Positions 22,300 through 32,068 of a stretch of DNA of 64,000 nt are shown here, piece by piece. Under the pieces are notes generated by a model. The model was not told the DNA's origin. It saw nothing but the letters and a program-made list of their open reading frames with translations, and ran no database searches. Origin of the DNA: Chaetomium olivaceum (lineage: Eukaryota > Ascomycota > Sordariomycetes > Sordariales > Chaetomiaceae); assembly GCA_039881045.1 (NCBI GenBank), contig JAYWVB010000026.1, positions 62,001-126,000 on the forward strand, in the 5' to 3' direction. Each line of letters opens with the position of its first letter. Positions within the stretch are counted from its first letter, which is position 1. The translations under genes and the position numbers were made by a program.

Positions 22300-22419
22300 A
22301 AAACAAGAAAACAAGAAAACAAGAAAACAAGAAAACAAGAAAACAAGAAAACAAGAAAACAAGAAAACAAGAAAACAAGAAAACAAGAAAACAAGAAAAC
22401 AAGAAAACAAGAAAACAAG
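22300..22419 (-). repeat. octamer tandem array (AAAACAAG)n, right copy, inverted
   Basis: Fifteen perfect copies of AAAACAAG, which is the reverse complement of the left array unit in register. It lies about 320 bp upstream of the ATG at 21977. The two arrays are separated by 3.1 kb and contain only the Spok-like gene. Confidence 0.95.
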
Positions 22420-22578
22420 AAACCGAGTAAAGAAAACTAGGGGAAACTAGATAGGATAGAAAACTAAAAGGAGTGAATATAACTTCCCAGCTCGTTTCAT
22501 TCTTATAGTCGAAGGTCTGGTTAACATCTACACTTGGAGTTTGACTCTACTTTACTATTGGGTATTTATCTACGTCAT

Positions 22579-23223
22579 TTATGAAGTCTCGGTAGGTATC
22601 GGATATGTTTCGATCCATTCCTCTCGGGTGTACACTTTTCCGTTGGAACTCAAGAATTGTGATATCCTTGCATTCAGCCCTAAAGTCTCAAGGTTAGCTT
22701 GGAGTTAACGGCGTTATAGAAGATGGGAATACGTACTGTCGAGAGACATTCTAACTGCTGGTTGCAGGGAGTAATGGTCTGTTCGCTCGTGTACGAGGAG
22801 AAGGTCTTCAGAGAGATTGGTATCTTCCATGATTGTTAGAATGCGAGCCCATGTATTTCTAGCTGGTGGGTGTGGCTTACCTTTGGGAATCGAGAACACG
22901 ATGACGTTGTCGCCACGGAACCGCCAATTCACCAGAGATTGTTGGTATCGACTGTTAGGGCGCATGGATGCCCCGTTTGGTGCTAGAATTAAAGCTTGAG
23001 TTTCAAGATGGATCTAGTGGGCCTGAATACTAGCTTCACTTCTAATGAACGTACCAATATAGGTCAATGGGTTCGTCGCTTTTGGTTCGACGAATCCGTT
23101 GCTAGAAGTGATAATGTCGTAGACATGGCGGTTTGGGGTCTGAGGACGCACCCGGACTGTAGGACCGTTGTTCACACGGAAGAGTTCCTTGGGAAATCTC
23201 CTAAACACAGTGATGGCTGACAT
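22579..23223 (-). CDS. Tse2-like ADP-ribosyltransferase-type protein A (152 aa)
   Basis: Four exons: complement(join(22579..22679,22737..22823,22881..22982,23055..23223)). The introns are 57, 57 and 72 nt with GT-AG ends, and all phases agree, giving 153 codons. Visible motifs are SNGFVEP (residues 41-47), an NGA-x-M-x-PN block in exon 2, and in exon 3 a block HYSLQP followed by MSL. These line up with the divergent neighbour (DGLVYP, NGA-x-M-x-PN, RFSLQP, MSL). The pattern resembles the Tse2 family, named for a Pseudomonas type VI effector with an ADP-ribosyltransferase-like fold and represented in fungal genomes. Assignment is by eye and moderate. No signal peptide is seen. Host role unknown. 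Confidence 0.58.
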
Positions 23224-23462
23224 GATTGCTGACGCTTGGCCTCGTAACTCATGTTCAGTGACATGAAGATGAAGTTGTCTCTCGATTCGGCAAAGTGGAA
23301 TCGATTCTACACTTGACCAATCAGGCTTATGCTTTCTGGTGTCGGCACGTCGGCACAACGCAGGACCGCGACGGGTTTTGATCCGGATTGCAGGGCAGCC
23401 ACGGCCCGGCTTCTTTTTGCACCTTCAACCTTCAACCACCAAGGACTCACTAAGCTGGCAAA
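23224..23462. promoter_or_regulatory. bidirectional promoter of the Tse2-like pair
   Basis: Only 239 bp separate the two start codons of the head-to-head paralogues, so their promoters must overlap. No TATA box is obvious. Confidence 0.5.
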
Positions 23463-24264
23463 ATGATCCGTCACCCGTTTAATTTGACCAAAGGTTTCCG
23501 CAATCCATTATCAAATATTCGTCGGTCCCCGGGTTCATTCAGCCGTCACTTTTCTGTGAGACCAATCTATTCTTCGTTCCCTGCCACGCTGCACTACTAC
23601 TCCCCTCGACACAAGTCGGCTCTCTTCGACCACAAGGGGTACGATAGTCGGTCTCAGGAATTGTTCGAGGAGGCAGTGACGGTGGCTAAGGATGGTCTCG
23701 TTTATCCGACCGTGAACGCGGCATCTAGTCAGTAGACCATTGATTTCACCACTGACCAACGTACACCATTGACCAATCGATAGCGTCGAATGGGGCGGTC
23801 ATGTTTCCAAACACCTTCATGATGCAGGAGTTGGTTCGCAGATACTTTGACGAGGTTCTCGATCGCGAAGACGAGGGCGAAGATGTCGAAATCCCTTTTC
23901 TGTACACAGTTCCTAAAGGTGAGGCAGCTGATGTTGAGTTTCCCTTGAGGCAATGTTTACTTCTACAGCCCGAGTTAACATCAGTCGTTCAGGGACGCCC
24001 ATTCCCAGTCACTTCATCCTGATCAACGAGTACATATCTCGGTTCTCCTTACAACCATCGCGTGGCATGTCTCTTGAGGGTGAGTAAATCTCGTTCATGT
24101 TGTTTTTGGAAATGCCGCCTTGACACCGCACAGATTTAAACCGTTCTCTCGATGAGTTCTATGCGCGTCACGCCAAGAAGGAGAGAGTAGACAGTTGGCT
24201 AGAGAACCATCCTTTCCCAGAAGCCTTACCGGATGAGTCGGATGAGCAATGGAAGGCTCAGTAG
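23463..24264 (+). CDS. Tse2-like ADP-ribosyltransferase-type protein B (213 aa)
   Basis: Four exons: join(23463..23727,23784..23918,23969..24079,24134..24264). The introns are 56, 50 and 54 nt. The first donor is the weaker GTCAGT. Phases agree and give 214 codons. The first 35 residues are rich in Arg, Ser and Phe without acidic residues, which resembles a mitochondrial presequence (inference). Conserved points shared with gene A are DGLVYP (residues 77-82), an NGA-x-M-x-PN block, VPK, RFSLQP and MSLEDLN. The C-terminus is acidic and longer than in A. It probably belongs to the same Tse2-like family. It lies between two Spok-like sequences. Confidence 0.6.
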
Positions 24265-24399
24265 CCGTGATCTCCGATGGTATTTGACAATTCCGAGGAC
24301 ATGTGATGCTTCTCTGCTTTCAGAGATGCGCAGTAGTTCTGGAATCCTGGTGACGCATTTTAGATCCGAGTGGGGCCTTCGACAACCGTAATTCGTTTA

Positions 24400-25839
24400 T
24401 GACCTTTCAAAACATTGGGGATGAGGAGCGTTGGCTCATTCCCGACCATGAGATGTCGACGGAGACTCCGCTGTCATCTGTCTTCAGCTATCTTTTCGAA
24501 TCGCCTACCATAATGGCCCGGCTGGGCCTCCAGGGCAACCTAGCGTTCCATAATCGGCTAAACCACCGAAAATGCCTTTGTATTTTTGAAGATTGATTGG
24601 GAAGATCCAGGCAAGCTCTTCGTCCATCTAGCCGAATTTGAGATACCGGTCCAGGGAGGCAACGGTTGGTGCTGCTCTGCGGTTGCTCAGGCATTGACAA
24701 TGACGCTCATGGCGCTGAGGCCCCCCCCCCCCCCCCCCACAACAACAACGTTCTCAGGCTGCTCGTAACCACGCAATGGCAGGTCTCCAGAAGTGGGCCG
24801 TTGGCTTCGAGCTCATGCTCTCAATTATAAAAGCCGAAAGAAGGAAGGAGAAGGTAGTATTGGCTTCGTACGTTACGCCTAAGCCTAGAACGTAGGCCGA
24901 TGTCCACCGTGCACCTCGCCTCCCGCCTAAGGATGCAGCAGCAGATGCTAGTCAATCCAGCACCCTACCGACTGACAACAGCACCTCTTCTGTTCTTCGT
25001 CCTTACTACACCAATAGGTGCCTCCGTGAACTAGTTCACAACCGCCCCCTCGATCCCGCCTGCCCAAACATCTCGCTCCACCACCCCCAAGCCATCGACA
25101 CCAAAAACGACACCGACAACAATCCCCAACTACCCACCCACCACCTCATAACCCACCTCACCCTTCCAGCACCTCCTCCGAACCCAACTAACCGCCCCCT
25201 CCGCAGAACAACAGGACCAAGCCGGCCCTTACGCCGTCGGCATGACCCCCATCCACAAACAAGGCTCCCTCGGCGTCATTTCCCCCCTGGCCCTCCTTTC
25301 TCACGGCTACACATTTATCGGCAAGGCCACAGTCCCCAAGCCAGTGCGGCACCTCGACCGGGAAGCGCTCGTTTACACGGAGCGGCTGGTGCCGCTGCCC
25401 GGGCGGGAAAGTGCCCGCTTTTCTGGGGATAATGGATCTGGAGCGCCGGCCGTATCATTACGACCTGCGCGTGACTCTGGTGAAGATGATTTGTCTTTCG
25501 TGAACAGGGGTGGAGCTGGCGGAATGGAAAGAGGGAGGGGATGAGGCAGAGTGGGTCGAGTGGAGGCGGAAGATGGTGGTGTGCAAGGCGACGAGGGCAG
25601 TGAAGAGGCTGCATCAAGAGGGGGTGGCTCATCAGGATGTTGCGGAGAGAGATGTGATGTGGTGTGAGGAGACTAATGAGGCGATGGTCATTGACTTTGG
25701 GGGGTGGTTTGATTTGAGGGAATATGAGGGGAAGGAGGATGGTGTGGATGAAGTGGAGATGAAGAAGCAGAAGAAGAATGACCTCCAGCGGTGGCTGGAT
25801 ATCAGGAAGGCAAAGAAGCTGCTGGAGGCGGCCTTTTGA
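24400..25839 (+). pseudogene. degenerate Spok/kinase-like copy
   Basis: Segments similar to the gene at 19494..21977 appear in order but in different frames. The nuclease-side block (KIDWEDPGKLFVHLAE) is near 24590. The Cys block (ACPN) is near 25060. The block preceding the kinase core (GSLGVISPLALLSHGYTF, then IGKAT) is near 25265-25330. The catalytic region near 25630-25700 reads HQDVAERDVMW, then IDFGG. The catalytic Asn of the HxDxxxxN motif is replaced by Asp. The coiled coil and PD-(D/E)XK-like core are not found. Stops, frame changes and an 18-base C-run interrupt it. Some breaks may be sequence errors, but the missing domains and the lost Asn favour a relic. Confidence 0.65.
24721..24738. 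repeat. poly-C run (18)
   Basis: Eighteen consecutive C residues within the degenerate kinase-like copy. They sit between the block that ends in a Leu/Ala-rich helix and out-of-frame sequence. Confidence 0.9.
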
Positions 25840-26246
25840 GCTTGTACTGGAGGGCCTTTTCGTGTGAAGTATAGTTTCTTCGCTCCGGTCTTGCCGCTGC
25901 TGATGCAGTGCTAAAAATGCTCATTGAGCAGGAAGTTGTCTGTAGAGTGTTAGGTAGTCTCTCAAACGCGCCACTCCTATCATAAAACTCTCTGCATTAA
26001 TGTGAGATTAAGTAACGTCGAGCGAAGACCAGGAATCGGGTTCTGAATCTAACCACGTATTAATCGCCGTCTACCCTTTCGTTTTGTTTATACACTCGAC
26101 AACAAATGCATTTCCGCGCCAAAAGATAAAGATGTTAAAATAATGACACATACACCGCTCTCATATACACGTTATATACATACTAAACTACAGCCTAAAA
26201 CATTACACAACGGCCTTCATCCACAAACCGGACAGGCATGTTACCC
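25840..26246. other. intergenic
   Basis: AT-rich spacer. Nothing was recognised. Confidence 0.5.
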
Positions 26247-28252
26247 TTAAATCTTCATCTTTCCCAGCTCATCCTCAGTAGCCTCCACGTCCGCCGCAGC
26301 CTCAACAACCTCCTGCCCACCCTCATCCTCATCTCCGTAATAAGACGAAGCCCGACTGACACCCTCGATATCAAACCCACGATCAATAAAGATAGTGTTC
26401 CGCACCCCCCTAGCCGCAGCAACCGCCGCCGCCGCCTGGTCAGCCGACATCATATCATGGTCCAGCAGCGGGAACATGCGAGCATCCAACTCAGTCTGGT
26501 TACCCTCTTGCTCCTCAGCACAAGCAACGCGCTGGTAGATACCCAGATCAACACCACCGGAACCTACACACAAGCCGTTTCAGTCAGCCAACTTACTCAC
26601 TTGGCCACCTACTTACCACCATCATCAGAAAGGATAACGGTAAGAAAACCGGACTTACCTAGCGCCGCCTCGGCCTCATACGGGCTCATCACAGGGTAAT
26701 ACGTGAAACGCCCAGTAGAAAAATAGCCGAGTCTCTAATAGTCTGGGCGCGGGCCGGAGCCGGAGCCGGAGCCGGAGTCCGAGTCCGAGCCAAAGCCAGA
26801 GTCGGAGTGGTAGTCAACACCGCAGGCGCCGCAACAGTAATACCCGCAGGACCAACCGGACCAGCCATGCTAGACAGAAACGGTGATGGAGCAGTCGTGA
26901 CCGGGCCAGACAGGAACGGCGGGGTTACGGCGACGGGGGTAGCGACTGCGGCCGGCACGGGGTAGGGCCGGGGCCGGGAACCGACGGGCGGACCGGTCTG
27001 GCCGGCGCGGTGGGCGGTCGCCGGGTTGAGGGAGCTATGGGCTCCGCGGCGGTTGGGGGGTTCCCAGTTGTGGACTGTGAATTTGAGGGAGGGAGGGTTA
27101 GTTCTCATTCGGGCTGGGCTCAAAGGAGGGGAGTTTGTCTAAGGGGGGGGGCGCTTACGGAAGGGCGGAGGGGTAGGATAGCCGTAGGGGTTGTCTGGGT
27201 GGAGGTCGCGTAGGAGGGCTGATCTGTGTTAGCAATAATTCATTGACAACACGGAGGAGAATGTGTGAGCCACTCACATGGATTATTGAATCCATCAGGA
27301 CTCCAGCCTGAGCCTGGCGAGGAAAAGCTGCTCCCGGCCGACGGGGTGGCCGAGACCGATGAGAAAAGTCGCGGCGGCGGCGGCAGGGGCGACACGGGCA
27401 GAGACCGGACAGGCGGAAACAAGGAGTAAGTGGGCGCCGGCGATCGTGCCGGGGCCGATGGCGTACGGGCAGCGCGAGTTCTGCTCACCACGGGCTTTGC
27501 AAGCTCACGGGAGACTTCTCGCTGCCAATCATGGAGCCACTCTTCTTGCGGGGGCTTGGGAGCCGATGGGGGGGCTGAGGGAGCATGAAGGCAGAACTGA
27601 GGGTACAGTCGCGGGTCCAGCTGAGGATATGGTTGAAGGCACAGCTGGGGGTACAGCTGTTGAAGATACAACTGATGGTAGGGCCGATGATGGAACTGGG
27701 ACTGGAGGCCAGTTTGGCAGGGGCGGGACAGGCTCCCGGGCGTGACTAAAGCGGCATTCGTCGATCGGGGCCAAGGTGCCTGGCTGCTGGCGCGAGTTCC
27801 CCGGGGCACTCGCACAACGCGATCTAGATGGGCGGACCCTGGGCAAGGGCAGGGAGTTGCCGCTTAAGACATCCAGGACTCGGGGGATTCGTCGATGCTG
27901 AGCGACTATGGGTGGGACAGGCGGAGGACGAGTCGGCGCCGGCGGTATACTGTTGGCGCTACCACGAGACGATGTTGAGCCGCCCCGCGTCCTCGACATG
28001 GGGAAGTCGGCGCCCCTGGTGGTGGTGGTAAGTTAGTTCCCGAAATTGGTGACACTTGAGGTTTGTTTGTTACTCACGTCCGACATCACCCAAGGATTGC
28101 TCAATGTCCTTGATTACTTGCGGGGTGAGAATCTGTGATTCTCGAACTGACAAGTCGTTAGTTTGACAGTTGACAGTTTGGTGACCAGACACTGAGTATT
28201 GACACTCTGAGCTCTTACTCTTTTGAGGATCGGTCATGCTATCGCTATCCAT
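26247..28252 (-). CDS. proline-rich protein of unknown function, multi-exon
   Basis: Supported exons on the minus strand are 28219..28252, 28074..28146, 27278..28015, 27159..27218, an exon starting at 27074, 26659..26734 and 26247..26563. Most joins have GT-AG ends and agreeing phases. The donor paired with the acceptor at 26735 is unresolved (a weak GTGTTG at 26820 fits the phase). The N-terminus reads SQILTPQVIKDIEQSLGDVG. The middle is very Pro/Ala/Ser-rich with a degenerate short repeat. The C-terminus is globular-looking and acidic (TGRFTYYPVMSPYEAEAAL, GVDLGIYQRVACAEEQEGN). A frame change at the seven-G run 27568-27574 fits one surplus base. I do not recognise the family, and no membrane segment or signal was seen. 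Confidence 0.55.
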
Positions 28253-29748
28253 TGAATGAGCGGCTTGGTCTTGAAAGTTAATTCAATTCGACATTGAAAA
28301 TAAATCACGGCTGTATGGGCCAAAAAGTCCAGGGACCGGAAACAGAATTTGATAAAGCGAATGTGAATAGAAAACTTCAGGGGGTTGAGGTGGTCGAGCA
28401 AGACCAAGAGGGTAAGGTTCCTACAAGCTTGATCTTGGGGAAAAGAAATCAAAGTGATAAGTTCCTTCCCAGGGAGACGCGACTTAAGTTCGCGTGTTTG
28501 GTTTGTGAACCGAGTTGCCATGAGCCCAGTAGCGTCTTCTGTGACGCGTCAGGTTCGGACGGATATTGGGTTGTTTCCATTCTCACACAGTTAAGAATGG
28601 CAACAAGGGCTCAAATGTTGTATTCATTGTTGCCCCAGGCAGAGCCCTCTCATGAGGCCAGTTGACTACGAACGTGTTCAGAGTTAAAGAGGGGAGGCGG
28701 TTAGCCGCATATATGTTAATGCTTCTTTGTTAACTGGTTTATAATCTCTAACAGTTTGTCAATAACTAGTCTTTTATGATTCTCCTCAACTTTGGACCTA
28801 TAACGGGGATGTCCTCACAGTGACTTGGGTGCCACACAACTCAGCCGTTCTCAGGTTCTGGCACAGCGCTGGTGAACCATGGTAGCAGTTTTTTCATGTT
28901 CATTTGCCCATCTTCTCAGAAAGAAGCCGGGAAGAGAGAAATATTTGTGTCCCCTCGTTTCCAAACATCGCTGGTTTTATATGGGAGTTGTGCCTTTGAA
29001 AGCCAGTATCCACCTACATCCTTCACTACTCCTACACCTTCACACACACGTGCACTGCTCCTTGTCCTTATCTGTATAGTCCTCTTGGTATATTTTTTAT
29101 CAATCCCAGATATTTACCTTGCCAACATCTCAGACATTTCTATTTCACTTGCATTGTTTGTGTGTATCAGGCCATTGTTTACACCCCCTGAAATAAGAAC
29201 ACAACAACACAGTCCTGCCCAAGATCCTCCCGAATCCTTGATGATTATTGGTGGAGGTGATAAAGATACTTCAACTTTCAACCATTCAATCAATCATCGA
29301 TTACTTGAGCCGGATTGCATGTTCATAAAACAATCCCATGTCACTCATCTCATCCGCGTTCCGCGCCCCATTTTTGGGCACCGCTTGCTGTCACTTACGA
29401 GCAGCCAGACCATAAGCTTACTTTTTACGAATCATGTGTCCCAAAGTAGGTCTGATAGATACCTGACCATCCCTAAGCTTATGTATTGCTCGTTTACCCC
29501 AGAGTCACAGGCTTAAATTTACCGCCCTTCCCACTGCGCCTCTCGGAGAGTTCAACATCCAGTCTTCCGCCCGCCTTTACATACGTCGAGTCACTTGGTC
29601 AGGTACCGAGGCAAAGTCCTCAAGGTACTGGTAAGCATAATCATTGACGCCATCCCGCCGTGACGACCCCATCACTAACAGTCTCAACGAAGACCTACTC
29701 CTTCCTTTACTGCCAACCCCGTACTCGAAGCCGCAGGCCGCCTTCGAG
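28253..29748. other. intergenic
   Basis: A 214-codon ORF on the plus strand (28872..29516) has one hydrophobic stretch but poor coding character, and I do not call it. No RNA gene or repeat was seen. Confidence 0.4.
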
Positions 29749-30024
29749 ATGTGCTCCTTAATCCTGCGCGTAATGCACCCATGCCGCGGCTGCGGGAAGT
29801 CAAAAATCGATAGAGAAATGACCGTTCCATGTTCAAAGGCACCACTCGCGCCTCCCAACTGGGCATGCTGTGGCCTTGATAGACTCTCACGGCGCCGACC
29901 AGTCGAGGTCCACTGGGTTGACCCAGCCTACTGCCATTATTGTCGGTTCCAAGAGTTTGCGGCGGCTCTCTATCTCGATCAGGCAGTCAGTGTGCAGGAG
30001 TCAACGGGGGAAAAGGGGGAGTAG
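29749..30024 (+). CDS. small Cys-rich hypothetical protein (91 aa)
   Basis: The ORF from the first ATG in this frame contains spaced cysteines (C-x2-C near residues 11-14, then single Cys, CC, and a C-x2-C near the end) and aromatic residues. This pattern is seen in small fungal Cys/His proteins that may bind zinc. No signal peptide, no intron and no recognised family. The frame stays open upstream to a TTG at 29644. It may be a real gene or chance. Confidence 0.35.
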   Translation: MCSLILRVMHPCRGCGKSKIDREMTVPCSKAPLAPPNWACCGLDRLSRRRPVEVHWVDPAYCHYCRFQEFAAALYLDQAVSVQESTGEKGE

Positions 30025-30197
30025 AAGGGAAGAGTTCAAGCTCAGGTTGAGCAGCGGTTGGGAAAGGTACTCGTTGGATAGTTTCATGCCCGACTGCAAG
30101 TGGCGATTGGTCTCATGATCTATTCATTGAGGGGTTCATGGTACATATAAACGGAATCTAGCATACAAATGTTGAACAAATACAATACGATAATACA

Positions 30198-31429
30198 TCA
30201 CTTGAACTCTTCATCATCTCGCTCGACATACCGCCCCAGATAATCGGCAGTCAGCCCCAGGGTAACAACTCCTCCCGTAATCCAGCACCCATTAACAAAC
30301 CACCACCAGCAATCCTTCACGCTCTTTAGATTAACTCTCTTAATCATGACCCCCAGCGTGACCAGCGCACCGCCGCAGCTCCCGACGAAAAACGCCGGCC
30401 CAGCACCCGTCGCGATGCCGGCGCCAGCCAACAAGGCCACCTGGGCAACCGCCAGCCCGGAAAGCACCTGCTTTGTCTCACGATCATGCTTGAGTGCGAT
30501 GCTCTTGATCCCCGCCTTAGCGTCGTCCTTGATATCCATATGGGCGTAGATCATATCGTACAGCACCGTCCAAGCAACATTTGAAGCATACAAGCACGCC
30601 GCCGCAGCCTGCGCAGCGCCATTCTGCAACAAATCCACCCCCAGCGCCGGAAACCCCATGATAGCGCCCCACGAGAACGTCAACCCCAACACAAACTGCG
30701 GGTAGTAGGTCACGCGCTTGGCCAGCGGGTAGGTGGCGACCAGCAACAGACTCGGCGTCGCATAAAAGAAACAGCTCAGCGGGAACTGCAGCAGCACCGC
30801 CAGCCCCGTGAGCAGCTGGGCGCCCGTGAAGACGACCGCGCGGAAGGGGGTCACGGCGCCGCGCGCGATGGGCCGCAGCCGTGTGCGCGCCACGTGGGGG
30901 TCCAGGTTGCGGTCCCACAGGTCGTTGATCGTGCAGCCTGCGCCCCGCATGACGACGGCGCCCGCGAGGAAGAGGAGGGAGGTGCCGAGCACGGTGAGGG
31001 GCGGCGCCATGGGAAAGGCGAGCGGCGCGGCGAGGAGGGTCGAGAAGATGCAGGGGAAGTAGAGGTAGTAGGAGCCTGTCGGTTTGTCTAGGCGGATGAG
31101 TTCGGCGTAGGGGACCCATGATGGTGGGAGCATGGAGAGGAGGCCGGTTTGGGGAGGGTGTAAGCTGGAAGGGCGGCTGTGGCGGGCGCGGGAGGCGTGT
31201 GAGGGGTGGTGGTAGTTGCTGTTGCGGATAAGAGTTTGGCGGTGGTGTGGTAGGCGATCAGAGAGCGTGGAGGTGAGCTGGTGTGAGTCTCAAGGGCTAA
31301 CCGTCGAGGTGCTGAAAGGGCGCGAGTGGTTGGAACTGATAGTCGGGAATGCCATGGTTTATAGGGGTTGGTCGTTGGTGAGAATGCAGGCCGCAATGGC
31401 AGCCTCGGAAGTATGCGGCAGCTAGACAT
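30198..31429 (-). CDS. COQ2: 4-hydroxybenzoate polyprenyltransferase, mitochondrial (apparent frameshift)
   Basis: This is a UbiA-family prenyltransferase of about 410 aa. It joins the polyprenyl tail to 4-hydroxybenzoate in ubiquinone synthesis at the inner mitochondrial membrane. The two Asp-rich motifs are clear: NDLWDRNLD (about residues 169-177) and YDMIYAHMD (about 292-300), each binding Mg-diphosphate. LIRLDKPTGSYYLYFPC opens the first membrane helix, and eight to nine hydrophobic segments follow. The N-terminal ~90 residues are Arg/Ser/Thr/Pro-rich, as in a mitochondrial presequence, but lie in another frame. Adding one base to the AAA at 31148-31150 joins them and gives exactly 411 codons. 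The internal ATG at 31133 would lose the presequence. Confidence 0.85.
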
Positions 31430-32068
31430 CTTGACTGTGATATGCCAACACGACGTCTCTGAATGGATAGCCGGCCTCCTAATCTTGTTTTAGTGCCAAT
31501 GAGTTCAACAATTGAAAGAACAGAATAAGCAGAAAATTAGGAAGTAAGAAACCGACTCTCACTCACTCACTTTTATTAAGTCACACAACCTGCATTTGCC
31601 GTCCCTCCTTATTTTGGAAGTGTGCTCTCAAGCATAGCAATAAAACCCAAGCTCATTCTAATTAGTTTCTCATTCCATCCCGTCCTTATTTTCCAATTTT
31701 ACTGTGTTGGAGAAAACCACTTTCACATGCTTCGAGGTTGACTTGAGCCTCAACAGCAAAATTCTGCCCCACAAGCCAGGAAGCTCCCCCGAAGCTTCAG
31801 CTGCTTCTTCCATTTAATTGGTCAGCCCTGCCCCACCAAGCTTCAATCGCCAATTCCCCTCCGATTTCATCCAAACGCGCTTTCGTGCAACCTCGAAGAC
31901 ACCCGTCGCGTTTCTTGCAGCAAACCGAGTCCCACCAACCCCAGAACACCGCAGCTCACTCCGGCACCGAGCTGCCATGTATCTCAAATATAGCTTCAAC
32001 TGCTCCGGCTTTCCGTTTACGACTTGAGATTTGATTTCCACTAGAGGCGCTCTGGCGCAATCGCCGCG
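31430..32068. other. divergent promoter region COQ2/JmjC gene
   Basis: No gene seen. The part nearest the JmjC gene is C-rich leader-like sequence. Confidence 0.5.

Noticed and set aside
19088..22419. Octamer arrays as a CRISPR array
   Set aside because: The units are 8 nt and contiguous with no spacers, and the genome is eukaryotic. It is a simple tandem repeat.
17913..26246. Starship-type giant transposon cargo
   Set aside because: Spok genes can ride on such elements, but no DUF3435 tyrosine recombinase or terminal repeats are visible in the window.
28872..29516. 214-codon plus-strand ORF
   Set aside because: It has a hydrophobic stretch but mixed codon use, no domain and no splice structure. 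Probably chance.
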